From NCBI GenBank assembly GCA_021325365.1, contig JAJPHF010000145.1, forward strand, positions 1-61,629: a DNA stretch of 61,629 nt, read 5' to 3'. Source of the DNA: Pseudomonadota bacterium. GTDB taxonomy: Bacteria > Chloroflexota > UBA6077 > JAJPHF01. The notes beneath the pieces were generated by a model. The model did no database searches. It was not told the DNA's origin and worked only from the letters and a program-made list of their open reading frames with translations. Every line of letters starts with the position of its first letter. The stretch's first letter is position 1. Below, piece after piece: positions 16,829 through 24,621 of this stretch. The position numbers and the translations under genes are program-made.

Positions 16829-16923
16829 CCTCACTCCCCGTCCGCGCTCAACGCGCCCGTCCGCCTGCGTGCTGTGCTAAGGTCACCTGCACAAAGACAC
16901 GCCCTCACTCCCCGTCCGCGCTC
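16829..16923. repeat. 21-base direct repeat flanking a 53-base spacer
   Basis: CCTCACTCCCCGTCCGCGCTC occurs at 16829-16849 and again at 16903-16923 (21 bases, identical). The right copy is the 3' end and stop codon of the CoA transferase; the left copy holds the ribosome site of the crotonase gene. It looks like a small duplication that moved a translation start signal. Confidence 0.7.
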
Positions 16924-19052
16924 GAGGCGACCACGATGCTGCCGCGCCCGGCCACCACGGGCGCCTCCCGCGTCCCGCCCTCTGCTTGGCCGTCCCACAC
17001 CACTCCGGCGGCCACCAGCGCGTCGACCGCGCCGGGCGCCAGCCGCGCCACCTCGCGCAACACGCGCCGGCTGTCCGCCCCAAACGCGGGTGCCGCCCGC
17101 TCCGGCCGCGCCCCCCCGCCGGACAGCCGCCAGGGCAGCCGCGCGTAATGGTGGCAGGAAGCCCCCGCGGCCGGCGGCGCCGCGAACAGCCCGCGCGCCG
17201 CCAGGTGCGGATCGGCCCGCAGCGCGACTACGTCGAGCGCCCAGGGCCGCGGCGCCGCGTCCGCCTCGCGTGCCGCCGACAGCACCTGGCACGCGACCTC
17301 GCGCTGCGCCACCTCGACGTGCGCGCCGCGCCCCGAGCGGTCGCGCGCCAGCAGCGCCGCCAGCAGCGCCACCGCCCCATACGCCCCTGCCAGGTAGTCC
17401 AGGTACGCTACCGGCGACGTCGCGGGCCGGCCCGCGACGCGCGCCGCCAGCCCCGTCGCCAGCTCCAGGCCGCTGCCGTACGCCACGTAGTCCCGCCATG
17501 GCCCGCTCGCCCCGAACGCCGGCAGCGACAGCATCAGCAGCCCCGGATTCACCTGCGCCAGCGCCGCGTAGCCCAGGCCGAAATTCGGCATCACCCGCGG
17601 GCTGAAGTTCTCCAGCACCGCATCCGCCCCGGCCGCCAGCCGCAAGAACGCCGCGCGCCCGGCCGCGCTCGCCAGGTCCAGCACCAGGCTCGCCTTGCCC
17701 CGGTTCAGGTCCGCGAACGCCCCCGCGCAGCCCTCCTCACGCACCGGCCGCGTGCCGTCGCGCCGTGCCGGCCCCTCCACCTTCACCACCCGCGCCCCCA
17801 GCCCAGCGAGCAGCCGCCCGCACCATGGCCCCGCCCACACCATCCCTAGGTCCAGCACGCACACGTCCGCCAGCGGCCCCACCCCCTCGCCCCCCGAGAG
17901 CACGGCGGGGCGAGAGCACGTCCTACCCCCTCTCCCTCTGGGTGAGGGCGTGGGTGAGGGCCGGCCCCTCCCCCTCGCCCCCTGGGAGAGGGCTGGGGTG
18001 AGGGCCGGCTCCTCCCCCTCTCCCCCTGGGAGAGGAGCGACGCTCGCAGTATGCCGCGTCGCAGGGTGAGGGCGTCCCCCTCGTCCTGCCCCCTCTCCCC
18101 CTGGGAGAGGGTCGGGGTGAGGGCGTCCTACCCCCTCTCCCCCTGGGAGAGGGTCGGGGTGAGGGCGCTCGTCCCGCCACGCCGTCGCCGCGCGCGCGCC
18201 GGGCGTGAACCGGAACGGCGTCCGCGCGACCACTCGCCCCCCCCGCCGCGCCCACACCCCGCGCGCCACGCACTGCGCGTCGGCGTACACCTCCTCCGGC
18301 GTCAGCACCGGCACCACCGGCAGGCGCCACAGCTGCGCCGCGTGAAACACCGCGTCCCGCGTGCGCGTCGCCAGCCAGGGGCCCAGCGCCCGCCCGAGGC
18401 CGGCGTCGGCGGCGCGCACCGCCTCCACCCCGGTCAGGCCCGCCAGCAAGCCCCCGTCCGCCGCGCTCGGCGCCGCCATCCCCACATAGCCGTCGGCGCA
18501 CGGCAGCACCGCCACGCCGCGCCCCATCGTCGCGCCGTCGGGGCCGCCACGCGCCCGGCGCGGGCAAGTGGCGCGCGGCAGGAGATCGCCCAGGCAGGCC
18601 GCCACCACCTCCACCGCGGCGACCTCCGCCAGCCCCGCGCGCCCGTGGCGCCGCGCCCAGCGCAGCGCGGCCAGCCCGGCCGCCGCCGCGTGCGCGCCCG
18701 TGAGCGCCGCTGCCACCAGCGGGTCCGCGCCCGCCGCGGCGGCCACGGCGTCGCTTCGCTCTGCGTCCGGCCCGTCGAGTCCGAACGGCGTGACCGAGAC
18801 CACGGCCCGGCCAGGACCGCTCAGGCGAGCCGGCTCGAGCCCCAGCCGGCCTGCCTCGCCGGTGCGCAGGTCCGTCACCGTCACGTCGGCCCGGGCGGCC
18901 AGCGCCGGAACCGCCGCGGGCGCGCGCCGTGCGTCGTGCGCCCGCACGGTGGCGCCAAGCTGCCCCAGCAGCCGCGCGCAAGCCCCTGCCGGACCGGCGC
19001 CCCGGCTGAGGTCCAGCACGGTCACGCCCGCGAGCGGCAGCCGACCGCTCAT
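16905..19052 (-). CDS. Tandem two-domain CoA transferase family III with repeat-derived linker
   Basis: 715 residues from ATG 19050-19052, twice the usual length. Domain 1 (about residues 1-290) starts LAGVTVLDLSRGAGPAGACA and retains the fold pattern, but the stretch aligned with the catalytic aspartate reads 'LVAAALTGAHAAAAGLAAL', apparently without Asp. Domain 2 (about 390-715) starts 'LADVCVLDLGMVWAGPWCGR' and keeps an aspartate in VAYLDYLAGAYGAV, so it probably carries the activity. Between them lie about 85 residues encoded by palindromic repeat copies at 17924-18167. The ATG overlaps the stop of the crotonase gene upstream as ATGA, so the two are translated together. Confidence 0.82.
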   Translation of the reverse strand: MSGRLPLAGVTVLDLSRGAGPAGACARLLGQLGATVRAHDARRAPAAVPALAARADVTVTDLRTGEAGRLGLEPARLSGPGRAVVSVTPFGLDGPDAERSDAVAAAAGADPLVAAALTGAHAAAAGLAALRWARRHGRAGLAEVAAVEVVAACLGDLLPRATCPRRARGGPDGATMGRGVAVLPCADGYVGMAAPSAADGGLLAGLTGVEAVRAADAGLGRALGPWLATRTRDAVFHAAQLWRLPVVPVLTPEEVYADAQCVARGVWARRGGRVVARTPFRFTPGARAATAWRDERPHPDPLPGGEGVGRPHPDPLPGGEGAGRGGRPHPATRHTASVAPLPGGEGEEPALTPALSQGARGRGRPSPTPSPRGRGGRTCSRPAVLSGGEGVGPLADVCVLDLGMVWAGPWCGRLLAGLGARVVKVEGPARRDGTRPVREEGCAGAFADLNRGKASLVLDLASAAGRAAFLRLAAGADAVLENFSPRVMPNFGLGYAALAQVNPGLLMLSLPAFGASGPWRDYVAYGSGLELATGLAARVAGRPATSPVAYLDYLAGAYGAVALLAALLARDRSGRGAHVEVAQREVACQVLSAAREADAAPRPWALDVVALRADPHLAARGLFAAPPAAGASCHHYARLPWRLSGGGARPERAAPAFGADSRRVLREVARLAPGAVDALVAAGVVWDGQAEGGTREAPVVAGRGSIVVASSADGE
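17924..18167 (+). repeat. Array of palindromic repeats forming the CoA transferase linker
   Basis: About five copies of the CTCTCCC-TGGGAGAGGG repeat with GGGTGAGGGC tails. One copy carries an insert, GAGCGACGCTCGCAGTATGC, also found at 28923-28942 with small changes. The array lies wholly inside the coding frame, between the two CoA transferase domains. Confidence 0.88.
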
Positions 19053-19801
19053 CGCGCCTCGTAGCGCGGCGCCCGCCGCTCGCCGAACGCCGCCAGCCCC
19101 TCCGCGCGGTCGCGCGTCGTCTGCAGCAGCGCCGCCAGGTCGGCCTCCAGCCGCAGCCCCGCCTCCAACGGCAGCTCCAGCCCCTGCCGCACGGCCTCCT
19201 TGGCGTAGCCCAGCGCGATCGGCGCCCCGGCCCGCAGCGCGTCCAGCGCTTCCTCCTGCGCCGCTTCCAGCTCGTCCCCCCGCACGACCCGATGCACCAG
19301 CCCCAGCGCCCGCGCGTCGTCCGCCGTCAGCACCTCCCCCAGCAGCAGCAGGCGCAGCGCCACCGCCGGCCCCGCCAGCCGCGTCAGCCGCTGCGTGCCG
19401 CCCGCCGCGGGCATCCGCCCCCACCGCACTTCCGGGCTGCCCACGCGCGTCTCGGCCGCCGCGAGCCGCAGGTCGCAGGCCAGCGCCAGCTCCCAGGCCG
19501 GCCCGATCGCGTCGCCGCCGATCACGGCGACCGTGGGCGGCCCGAGCTGCCCCACCGCCGCCGTGGCCGCCGCCCACGCGCGCCCCAGCGCGTCGCAATC
19601 GCCCCCCGAGCGCGGCGCCTCGACGCAAAACGCGCCGCCCCTCCCTACCAGCACCACCCCGGCCGGCGGCGCCTCCCGCTCGGCGATCGCCGCGCAGGCG
19701 TCCGCAATCGCCCAGGCGAGTCGCTCCGCCGCCGCCAGCTCCACCGGCGCCGCCACGCGCAGGTACACTATCCGGCCGTGCTCGGATACGTCGAGCGACA
19801 C
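19049..19801 (-). CDS. Divergent crotonase-family protein
   Basis: 250 residues from GTG 19799-19801, with GGAAGGGG upstream; the frame is open further but the added N-terminus looks like shadow sequence. The crotonase core is clear in GPAWELALACDLRLAAAET and GSPEVRWGRMPAAGGTQRLT. The first oxyanion-hole segment, normally FCAGAD, reads FCVEAPRSGGD, so the active site is altered. It may be an isomerase variant, a structural subunit or a weak hydratase. Its TGA overlaps the ATG of the two-domain CoA transferase, placing the order crotonase, CoA transferase, crotonase in one operon. Confidence 0.78.
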   Translation of the reverse strand: MSLDVSEHGRIVYLRVAAPVELAAAERLAWAIADACAAIAEREAPPAGVVLVGRGGAFCVEAPRSGGDCDALGRAWAAATAAVGQLGPPTVAVIGGDAIGPAWELALACDLRLAAAETRVGSPEVRWGRMPAAGGTQRLTRLAGPAVALRLLLLGEVLTADDARALGLVHRVVRGDELEAAQEEALDALRAGAPIALGYAKEAVRQGLELPLEAGLRLEADLAALLQTTRDRAEGLAAFGERRAPRYEAR

Positions 19802-20039
19802 TGGCTGCCCGCCCCTTCCGCTGCGACGGCGGACGGCGCGTCGCGCGCGGCGACTGCCTTCCGCCTGACCCGGGTAACATACCCCATCGTCCAGCGTCGC
19901 GGCACCAGCCGCGCGCCCGGCCCACCCCGCGCGCCGGCGCCGCCCGGGCCGCTGCACGGGGAACCGCCCCCGGCCGCCGCGCCTGGCCCCCGCTAAACCC
20001 CGGCCGCGCGTCAACCGATACTCCGGGTGGGAGTACAAC

Positions 20040-20531
20040 ATGCCGGTCGTCGAGCCCGTCCAGCCCGTTCCCGTCGTCCAGCCCGTCGCCCACCGCGCGG
20101 CGGCCTGGGTCGTCACGCCGAGCGGCAGGGGGCCGGGCACGGTGACGTTTGACGACGTGCTGGCCGTCTGCCTGGAGCGATCCGCGGCTCCGGCCGGCAG
20201 CCCCACGGCGAGCGCTCCGCGCGCGGACGAGCCCACGCCGCCGTTCCTCTTCGACCGGCCGGTGCGCAGCCTGAGCGCCTCGACCGACCGCGAGGCGCGC
20301 CGCGGGCGCCGCTCGTCCAACGCCCACGCCGCCTACGGCGTGCAGGCCACCCCCGCCTGCCTCCGCCAGCTCGGCTTGCAGCTCCCCTGCACCGAGGCCG
20401 ACGTGCGTCACGCCTACCGCCGGCTGGCCCGCGCGCTGCATCCTGACGCCGGCGGCGATCCCCGTACCTTCATGGCTCTCCGCGTCGCCTACGAGGAAGC
20501 CTTGCGCTTCACCAGCGCCAACGCCGCCTAA
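20040..20531 (+). CDS. C-terminal J-domain (DnaJ-like) protein
   Basis: 163 residues from ATG 20040 with GGGTGGGAG upstream. The first 100 residues are Pro/Val/Ala- and Arg-rich with no recognisable fold. Residues about 108-160 are a compact J domain: LRQLGLQLPCTEADVRHAYR, then RLARALHPDAGGDPRTFM with the HPD motif that stimulates DnaK ATPase, then a last helix. There is no G/F region, zinc finger or substrate domain, so this is a type III J protein that would recruit DnaK to a specific client. No neighbour suggests the client. Confidence 0.82.
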   Translation: MPVVEPVQPVPVVQPVAHRAAAWVVTPSGRGPGTVTFDDVLAVCLERSAAPAGSPTASAPRADEPTPPFLFDRPVRSLSASTDREARRGRRSSNAHAAYGVQATPACLRQLGLQLPCTEADVRHAYRRLARALHPDAGGDPRTFMALRVAYEEALRFTSANAA

Positions 20532-20589
20532 CCCCCTCGCACTCCGCGGGCGCCGGGCGACTCCCCGCCGGGGGGGCGGGGAGTGTCCC

Positions 20590-20735
20590 CTCCCCTGCGT
20601 CCTCTCCCTGGGCATGCAGGGGCAGTGGCGCTTGCAGTATTCCGCGCCCCACCCTGCCGGGGGCTTCCCCGCTCGCCTCTCCCTGGGGGTGCAGGGGCGC
20701 TCCCCTGCCGGGGGCTTGGGGGTGTCCCCCAACAA
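20590..20735 (+). repeat. GGTGCAGGGGCGC-type repeat, intergenic
   Basis: Two or more imperfect units of a second repeat family (TGCAGGGGCGCTCCCCTGCC, then GGGGGCTTGGGGGTGTCCCCC). It fills the gap between the convergent J-domain and aldolase genes. A related unit lies at 23480-23555. Confidence 0.75.
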
Positions 20736-20738
20736 ACC

Positions 20739-21458
20739 CTACCTGCTGGCCCGTTCGCTCCAGGCGTTCCAGGTGCGCGTGCTCACCACCGGCTCTTGCA
20801 GCATCGCGCTCGCCGCCGCTACCTCGCCGGGAGTCAGGTAGCGCACCGTCCCCAGCGCCATCGCCTGCATCTGCAGCAGCGCGTTCCGCTCCAGGTAGAT
20901 GCACGCCTGCGCGATGGCCTTCAGGTTCCGCCCCGCCACCACGCTGCCGTGCCCCCGCATCAGCGCCGTCGTGCGCGGTCCCAGCGTCCGCGCCAGCGAG
21001 CGCCCCTGCTCCATCGTCCGCACCAGCAGGTCCGTGTCGCCCCATTCGTCCGCGATGTCCCACGTCGGAATGTCCGCCCCGATCAGCGCCGCCGCGTGGA
21101 AGATCGGCCGCAGCGCCACGCCCGTCACCCCGTAGGGGATCACCGACGGCGAGTGGTTGTGGCAGATCGCCAGCACGTCCGGCCGCGCCTCGTAGACCGC
21201 CGCGTGGATCGGCCGCTCGACGTACCCCGGCCGCTCGTCGCCGCTCACCTGCTCGCCCCCGATCGAGTAGCACTGCAGGTCCGCCTCGGTCACGTACGCC
21301 GGGCTCAGCGAGCGCGAGATGATGTACTGGTCCGGGCGCTCCGGGTGGCGGATGCTCACGTGCCCGAACGCGTCGAGCACGCCCTCGTGTGCCAGAATGT
21401 GGTTGGCGGTTACCAGGTCGCGCAGGGCCGACGCATCGGCCACGGCAATGGCAGGCAT
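20739..21458 (-). CDS. Class II aldolase/adducin family protein
   Basis: 239 residues from ATG 21456-21458, with GGAGGGAG upstream. Zinc-site motifs of the class II aldolase fold are present: the CHNHSPSVIP stretch (His-x-His) and 'MRGHGSVVAG' near the end, plus the N-terminal 'ANHILAHEGVLDAFGHVSIR', which matches the FGN/H-xS-R pattern of fuculose-phosphate aldolase relatives. In catabolic clusters such proteins often act as decarboxylases or aldolases on hydroxy or keto acids. It is monocistronic here, divergent from the D-aminoacylase-like gene. No phosphate-sugar context is visible, so substrate prediction stops at the family. Confidence 0.83.
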   Translation of the reverse strand: MPAIAVADASALRDLVTANHILAHEGVLDAFGHVSIRHPERPDQYIISRSLSPAYVTEADLQCYSIGGEQVSGDERPGYVERPIHAAVYEARPDVLAICHNHSPSVIPYGVTGVALRPIFHAAALIGADIPTWDIADEWGDTDLLVRTMEQGRSLARTLGPRTTALMRGHGSVVAGRNLKAIAQACIYLERNALLQMQAMALGTVRYLTPGEVAAASAMLQEPVVSTRTWNAWSERASR

Positions 21459-21856
21459 GGCACTCTCCCTCCGCGCGGTAGCCTACGGCGAGCGCGCCGC
21501 CCCGAGCTGGCGCCCGCACCGCACCAGTATAGGCCCACCCCCGCGCGCCCTCGTGCCCACGTTGCCAGGCCCCCTGCTCCGCTTGCGCCGCTCCCCGTAT
21601 TGCTCTATCTACTACTCCGTGACGTGTGAACCAACCGGTCTCGGGCGCACGCGCCGCCAACCCCTGACCGGTCGCGCCGCCGTCCGCTCGACGCGAGCCG
21701 CGGAAAAGCAGCCATAGCGTAGGGCAGGGCTCGTCCCCTGCCGCCCGGCGTGGCGTAAGCTCGACAACTCCGGTAGGTGCTCTCCTCACCTAATGGCGAC
21801 GGGCCGGCCGCCCGCGCGGAGGGCGCCGCGCGGGCAACCCGACAGGAGGTGGCACC
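21459..21856. other. Divergent intergenic region
   Basis: 398 bases between divergent genes. It holds one unit of a third repeat family (GTAGGGCAGGGCTCGTCCCC, then TGCCGCCCGG, 21719-21748). I see no consensus promoter and no convincing gene, although each flanking gene must start transcription here. Confidence 0.6.
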
Positions 21857-23452
21857 GTGACCGACTTCGACTTGGCCATCCTCGGCGGCCGGCTGGTGGA
21901 CGGCACCGGCAATCCCTGGTACTGGGCCGACGTAGCAATCAAGGACGGTCGCATCGCCGCCATCGGGCGCATCGCGCCGAGCGCCGCGGCCCGCACCATC
22001 CAGGCCGAGGGCCGCGTCGTCTGCCCCGGCTTCATCGACATGCACACCCACAGCGACATCCCCCTCGTCAAGGACGGCGACGCCCAGAGCAAGGTGCGCC
22101 AGGGCGTCACCCTCGACGTGCTCGGCGAGAGCGTCACCGTCGCGCCGCTCATCGGCCCGGCCGGCGACGAGTTTCGCCGCGACCAGCGCCACCGCGAGGG
22201 CCTCGAGGACATTGACTGGACCGACTTCGCCGGCTACTTCGCCCGCCTCACGCGCCAGGGCATCGCCCTGAACGTCGTCTCCGGCGTCTCGCCACAGCAG
22301 GTCAAGCGCTGCGTCGTCGGCTTCGACAACCGCCCCGCGACCCCCGAGGAGCTACGCGCCATGGAGCGCCTCACGGCCGAGGCGATGGAGCAGGGCGCCG
22401 TCTGCCTCACCTGCGCCTGGCACGGCGGCGGCCCCGAGTTCCCCGACGAGGTCGTCGCGCTGGCGAAGGTCGTCGGCCGCTACGGCGGCTACTACGGCGT
22501 CCACCTCGGCACCGAGGGCGACGAGATGATCGAGGAGCTGGACAAAGCCCTCTACGTCGGCCGCGAGGCCCGCGTCCCCGTCCACATCTACCACATCAAG
22601 GCGCGCGGCCGGCAGAACTGGGGCCGCGTCCACCAGGTCATCGAGCAGATCGAGGCCGCCCGCGCCGAGGGCCTCGAAGTCACTGCCAACCAGTACCCCT
22701 ACACCGCCATGCAGCACCCTTGGGCGCGGCTCATGCCCCGTTGGGTGCAGGACGCGCCGCGCCACGAGATCGCCGCCCGCTTTGCCGACCGCGCCTTCCG
22801 CGACCGCGTCAAGCACGACCCCGAGTTCCAGCAGTACGTCGCCGAGCACGGCGGCTGGGACGGCATCGTCGCCTCCGTCCTCCGCAACCCCGCGCTCGAG
22901 CCCTACCAGGGCAAGCGCGCCAGCGAGATCGCGCGCCTCCGCGGCCAGGAGGCCGACCCCGCCGAGGCCGTCTTCGACGTCGTCCAGCAGGAGGGCAACT
23001 TCCCCCACGGCATCTACCACAACATGTCCGACGACGACGTGAAGGCCCTCATGCGCCGCCCCTGGGTCGCCGTCGCCTCCGACGGCAGCGCGCTCAACCT
23101 CGCCGCCCCCGGCTTCCCCCACCCGCGCAGCTTCGGCACCAACCCGCGCGTGCTCGGCAAGTACGTCCGCGACGAGGGCGTGCTCGGCCTCGAAGAGGCC
23201 GTCCGCAAGATGACCTCACTGCCCGCCCAGGTCTTGCGCCTGCCCGACCGCGGCCTGCTGCGCCAGGGCTACTGGGCCGACGTCGTCGTCTTCGACCCCG
23301 ACCGCGTCGCCGACCGCGCCACCTTCGAGCGTCCCAAGCAGTACCCCACCGGCATCGACCACGTCCTCGTCAACGGCGCCCTCGTGATCGACCAGGGCGA
23401 CCACACCGGCGTCCGCCCCGGCCGCGTCCTCTACGGCGCCGGCAAGAAGTAA
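21857..23452 (+). CDS. D-aminoacylase / N-acyl-D-amino-acid deacylase-like amidohydrolase
   Basis: 531 residues from GTG 21857, with AGGAGGTGG upstream. It is an amidohydrolase family 3 protein: DFDLAILGGRLVDGTGNPWY, the metal motif PGFIDMHTHSD, VHLGTEGDEMIEELD, 'VPVHIYHIKARG' and a C-terminal GYWADVVVFDPDRVADRAT. Length and layout match D-aminoacylases and dihydroorotase-like N-acyl-D-amino acid deacylases, zinc enzymes that release D-amino acids from N-acyl forms. Many relatives in environmental genomes have unknown amide substrates. It is followed by a strong intrinsic terminator at 23588. Confidence 0.88.
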   Translation: MTDFDLAILGGRLVDGTGNPWYWADVAIKDGRIAAIGRIAPSAAARTIQAEGRVVCPGFIDMHTHSDIPLVKDGDAQSKVRQGVTLDVLGESVTVAPLIGPAGDEFRRDQRHREGLEDIDWTDFAGYFARLTRQGIALNVVSGVSPQQVKRCVVGFDNRPATPEELRAMERLTAEAMEQGAVCLTCAWHGGGPEFPDEVVALAKVVGRYGGYYGVHLGTEGDEMIEELDKALYVGREARVPVHIYHIKARGRQNWGRVHQVIEQIEAARAEGLEVTANQYPYTAMQHPWARLMPRWVQDAPRHEIAARFADRAFRDRVKHDPEFQQYVAEHGGWDGIVASVLRNPALEPYQGKRASEIARLRGQEADPAEAVFDVVQQEGNFPHGIYHNMSDDDVKALMRRPWVAVASDGSALNLAAPGFPHPRSFGTNPRVLGKYVRDEGVLGLEEAVRKMTSLPAQVLRLPDRGLLRQGYWADVVVFDPDRVADRATFERPKQYPTGIDHVLVNGALVIDQGDHTGVRPGRVLYGAGKK

Positions 23453-23587
23453 CCGGGGGGCAGGGAAACTCGCTATCCCCGTGCCCGCCCGGGGTGCAGG
23501 GGCGCTCCCCTGCCGGGGGGCGTGGGGGGTGTCCCCCCACCCTCCCCTACATTCGCCCTCTGCCGCGATCGCCCCTGCTGCCAAGCA

Positions 23588-23623
23588 AAGAAACCGCCCG
23601 GCCCACCGGCCGGGCGGTTTCTT
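23588..23623 (+). terminator. Intrinsic terminator of the D-aminoacylase-like gene
   Basis: Perfect 16-base arms (AAGAAACCGCCCGGCC and GGCCGGGCGGTTTCTT) with a four-base loop, ending in a T-rich arm. The arms begin with A and end with T runs, so it can stop transcription from both sides. Confidence 0.85.
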
Positions 23624-23630
23624 CGGTCAC

Positions 23631-23650
23631 TCCCCACTGGCCAGTGGGGA
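23631..23650. repeat. Perfect 20-base palindrome
   Basis: TCCCCACTGGCCAGTGGGGA is its own reverse complement with no loop. It lies seven bases after the terminator. It could be a protein-binding site or a relic of the dispersed GGGAGAGG repeats. Confidence 0.8.
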
Positions 23651-23933
23651 GGGGCTAGCCCGCGCGCGTCTCGCCGACGACGACCATCTGGGGATTCCTG
23701 CGACGCATCGCGCTTACCCCCTAACGGTGCGTTGCGGGTAGGCCATCGCGCCTGCCCTACTACCGTTTGTAGCAGATCGCGTGCCAGCGGCCAGGCGCCC
23801 GGCGCCCGCACAGCGGTGCCTCCCGTGCCGCCCCGCCGCTCACGCCCGTCCGCCTGCGCGGCGCAACAGCCGCCTGTCCGCCGCCAGCCGACCCCTGGCC
23901 GCTGGCTTGACCCCGCTCGCCGGCGTCCCAGCC

Positions 23934-24179
23934 TCATGCGTCGTCCGGCCGCAGCCGGCCAATCGCCTCGCCCAGGTTCGCCAGCTCCACGTCCGCGTCC
24001 GCGAGGACCGCGCTCGCCTCCGCGTGCAGCGTCGCGCCAAACTCCTCCAGGTCGGGGCTCGCCTCCACTGCCAGCTCGATCAAGTCCAGCGCCCGACGGA
24101 GCAGCACGAACGTGCGCTCCTGCACGTCCAGCAGCGCCGCGTGCGCGGCAGCTAGATCGCGCCAGGCCTCGCGGTCCAC
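23934..24179 (-). CDS. Small helical protein, function unknown
   Basis: 81 residues from GTG 24177-24179 with GGAG about nine bases upstream. The composition is coherent for a soluble all-helical protein: 'WRDLAAAHAALLDVQERTFV', then acidic/hydrophobic heptad-like stretches and a final 'ANLGEAIGRLRPDDA'. I do not recognise a family. It follows another small minus-strand gene (24273-24464) by 93 bases, and both may be transcribed together. It resembles the 105-residue protein at 57214-57531 in size and helical pattern, but I cannot show homology by eye. Confidence 0.5.
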   Translation of the reverse strand: MDREAWRDLAAAHAALLDVQERTFVLLRRALDLIELAVEASPDLEEFGATLHAEASAVLADADVELANLGEAIGRLRPDDA

Positions 24180-24272
24180 GAGCCATCACTCCGCGCCCGG
24201 GCTAGCGTCCGCTGCCACGCACATCATAGCGCGCGGCCCGGGCACGTGATACCCGGCGTCGGGAATGCTGCC

Positions 24273-24464
24273 TTACGGCACGGGAACGGCGTCCTCAAGG
24301 CCAAGTGTATCCCGGGCCTCCGCTACTGCCGCCCGCATCAGACGCACCCAGTGCCAGTACAGCCTGTCGAAGTCGACTGTTCCGTCATCCCGCTCGATGG
24401 CCGCTACCCAGGCCAGGGCGGCCGTGCAGGCTTCCAACAAGGCACAAGTAGTTTGCGTGGGCAA
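24273..24464 (-). CDS. Small protein with TTG start, function unknown
   Basis: 63 residues starting at TTG 24462-24464. The start is supported by a perfect AAGGAGG (24471-24477) six bases upstream and by a promoter-like TTGACA/GAGAAT pair at 24548-24577. The sequence, 'LLEACTAALAWVAAIERDDG' then 'DFDRLYWHWVRLMRAAVAEA', predicts two amphipathic helices with clustered tryptophans. No family is recognised. The strong translation signal makes it more credible than its length suggests. Confidence 0.6.
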   Translation of the reverse strand: MPTQTTCALLEACTAALAWVAAIERDDGTVDFDRLYWHWVRLMRAAVAEARDTLGLEDAVPVP

Positions 24465-24547
24465 TGTAACCCTCCTTGCGGATGATCAGAGTGGAGGGGT
24501 ACGCTAGGCCGCGGAGCCGACTAGCAGTCCTTACCCCCGTAAGCCCA

Positions 24548-24577
24548 TTCTCGTGCCGGCCCGTATTTGATGTCAAT
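24548..24577 (-). promoter_or_regulatory. Promoter for the TTG-start small gene
   Basis: On the minus strand TTGACA (24572-24577), 18 bases, GAGAAT (24548-24553). The -35 region overlaps an inverted repeat, AGCCCATT...AATGGGCT (24543-24583). The predicted leader is about 75 bases. Confidence 0.5.
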
Positions 24578-24621
24578 GGGCTAGCATAATTTTCTTAGAA
24601 CCGCGCCCTCGGGCCCCCGCC

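Larger units (their letters stand above)
23453..23933. other. Gene-free interval with repeat, terminator and palindrome
   Basis: 481 bases. In order it holds a GGTGCAGGGGCGC-type repeat (about 23480-23555), the terminator at 23588-23623, a perfect 20-base palindrome (23631-23650) and about 280 bases in which I see no gene or motif. Confidence 0.65.

Noticed and set aside
16905..20735. A 1276-codon minus-strand open frame across the CoA transferase, a crotonase and beyond
   Set aside because: Only the part below 19052 has recognisable domains and a start overlapping the crotonase stop. The upper part is Arg/Gly/Ala-rich shadow of the crotonase gene in another frame.
23473..24189. A 238-codon minus-strand frame over the terminator region
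   Set aside because: It runs through the terminator, the palindrome and two small helical genes, and has no domain.
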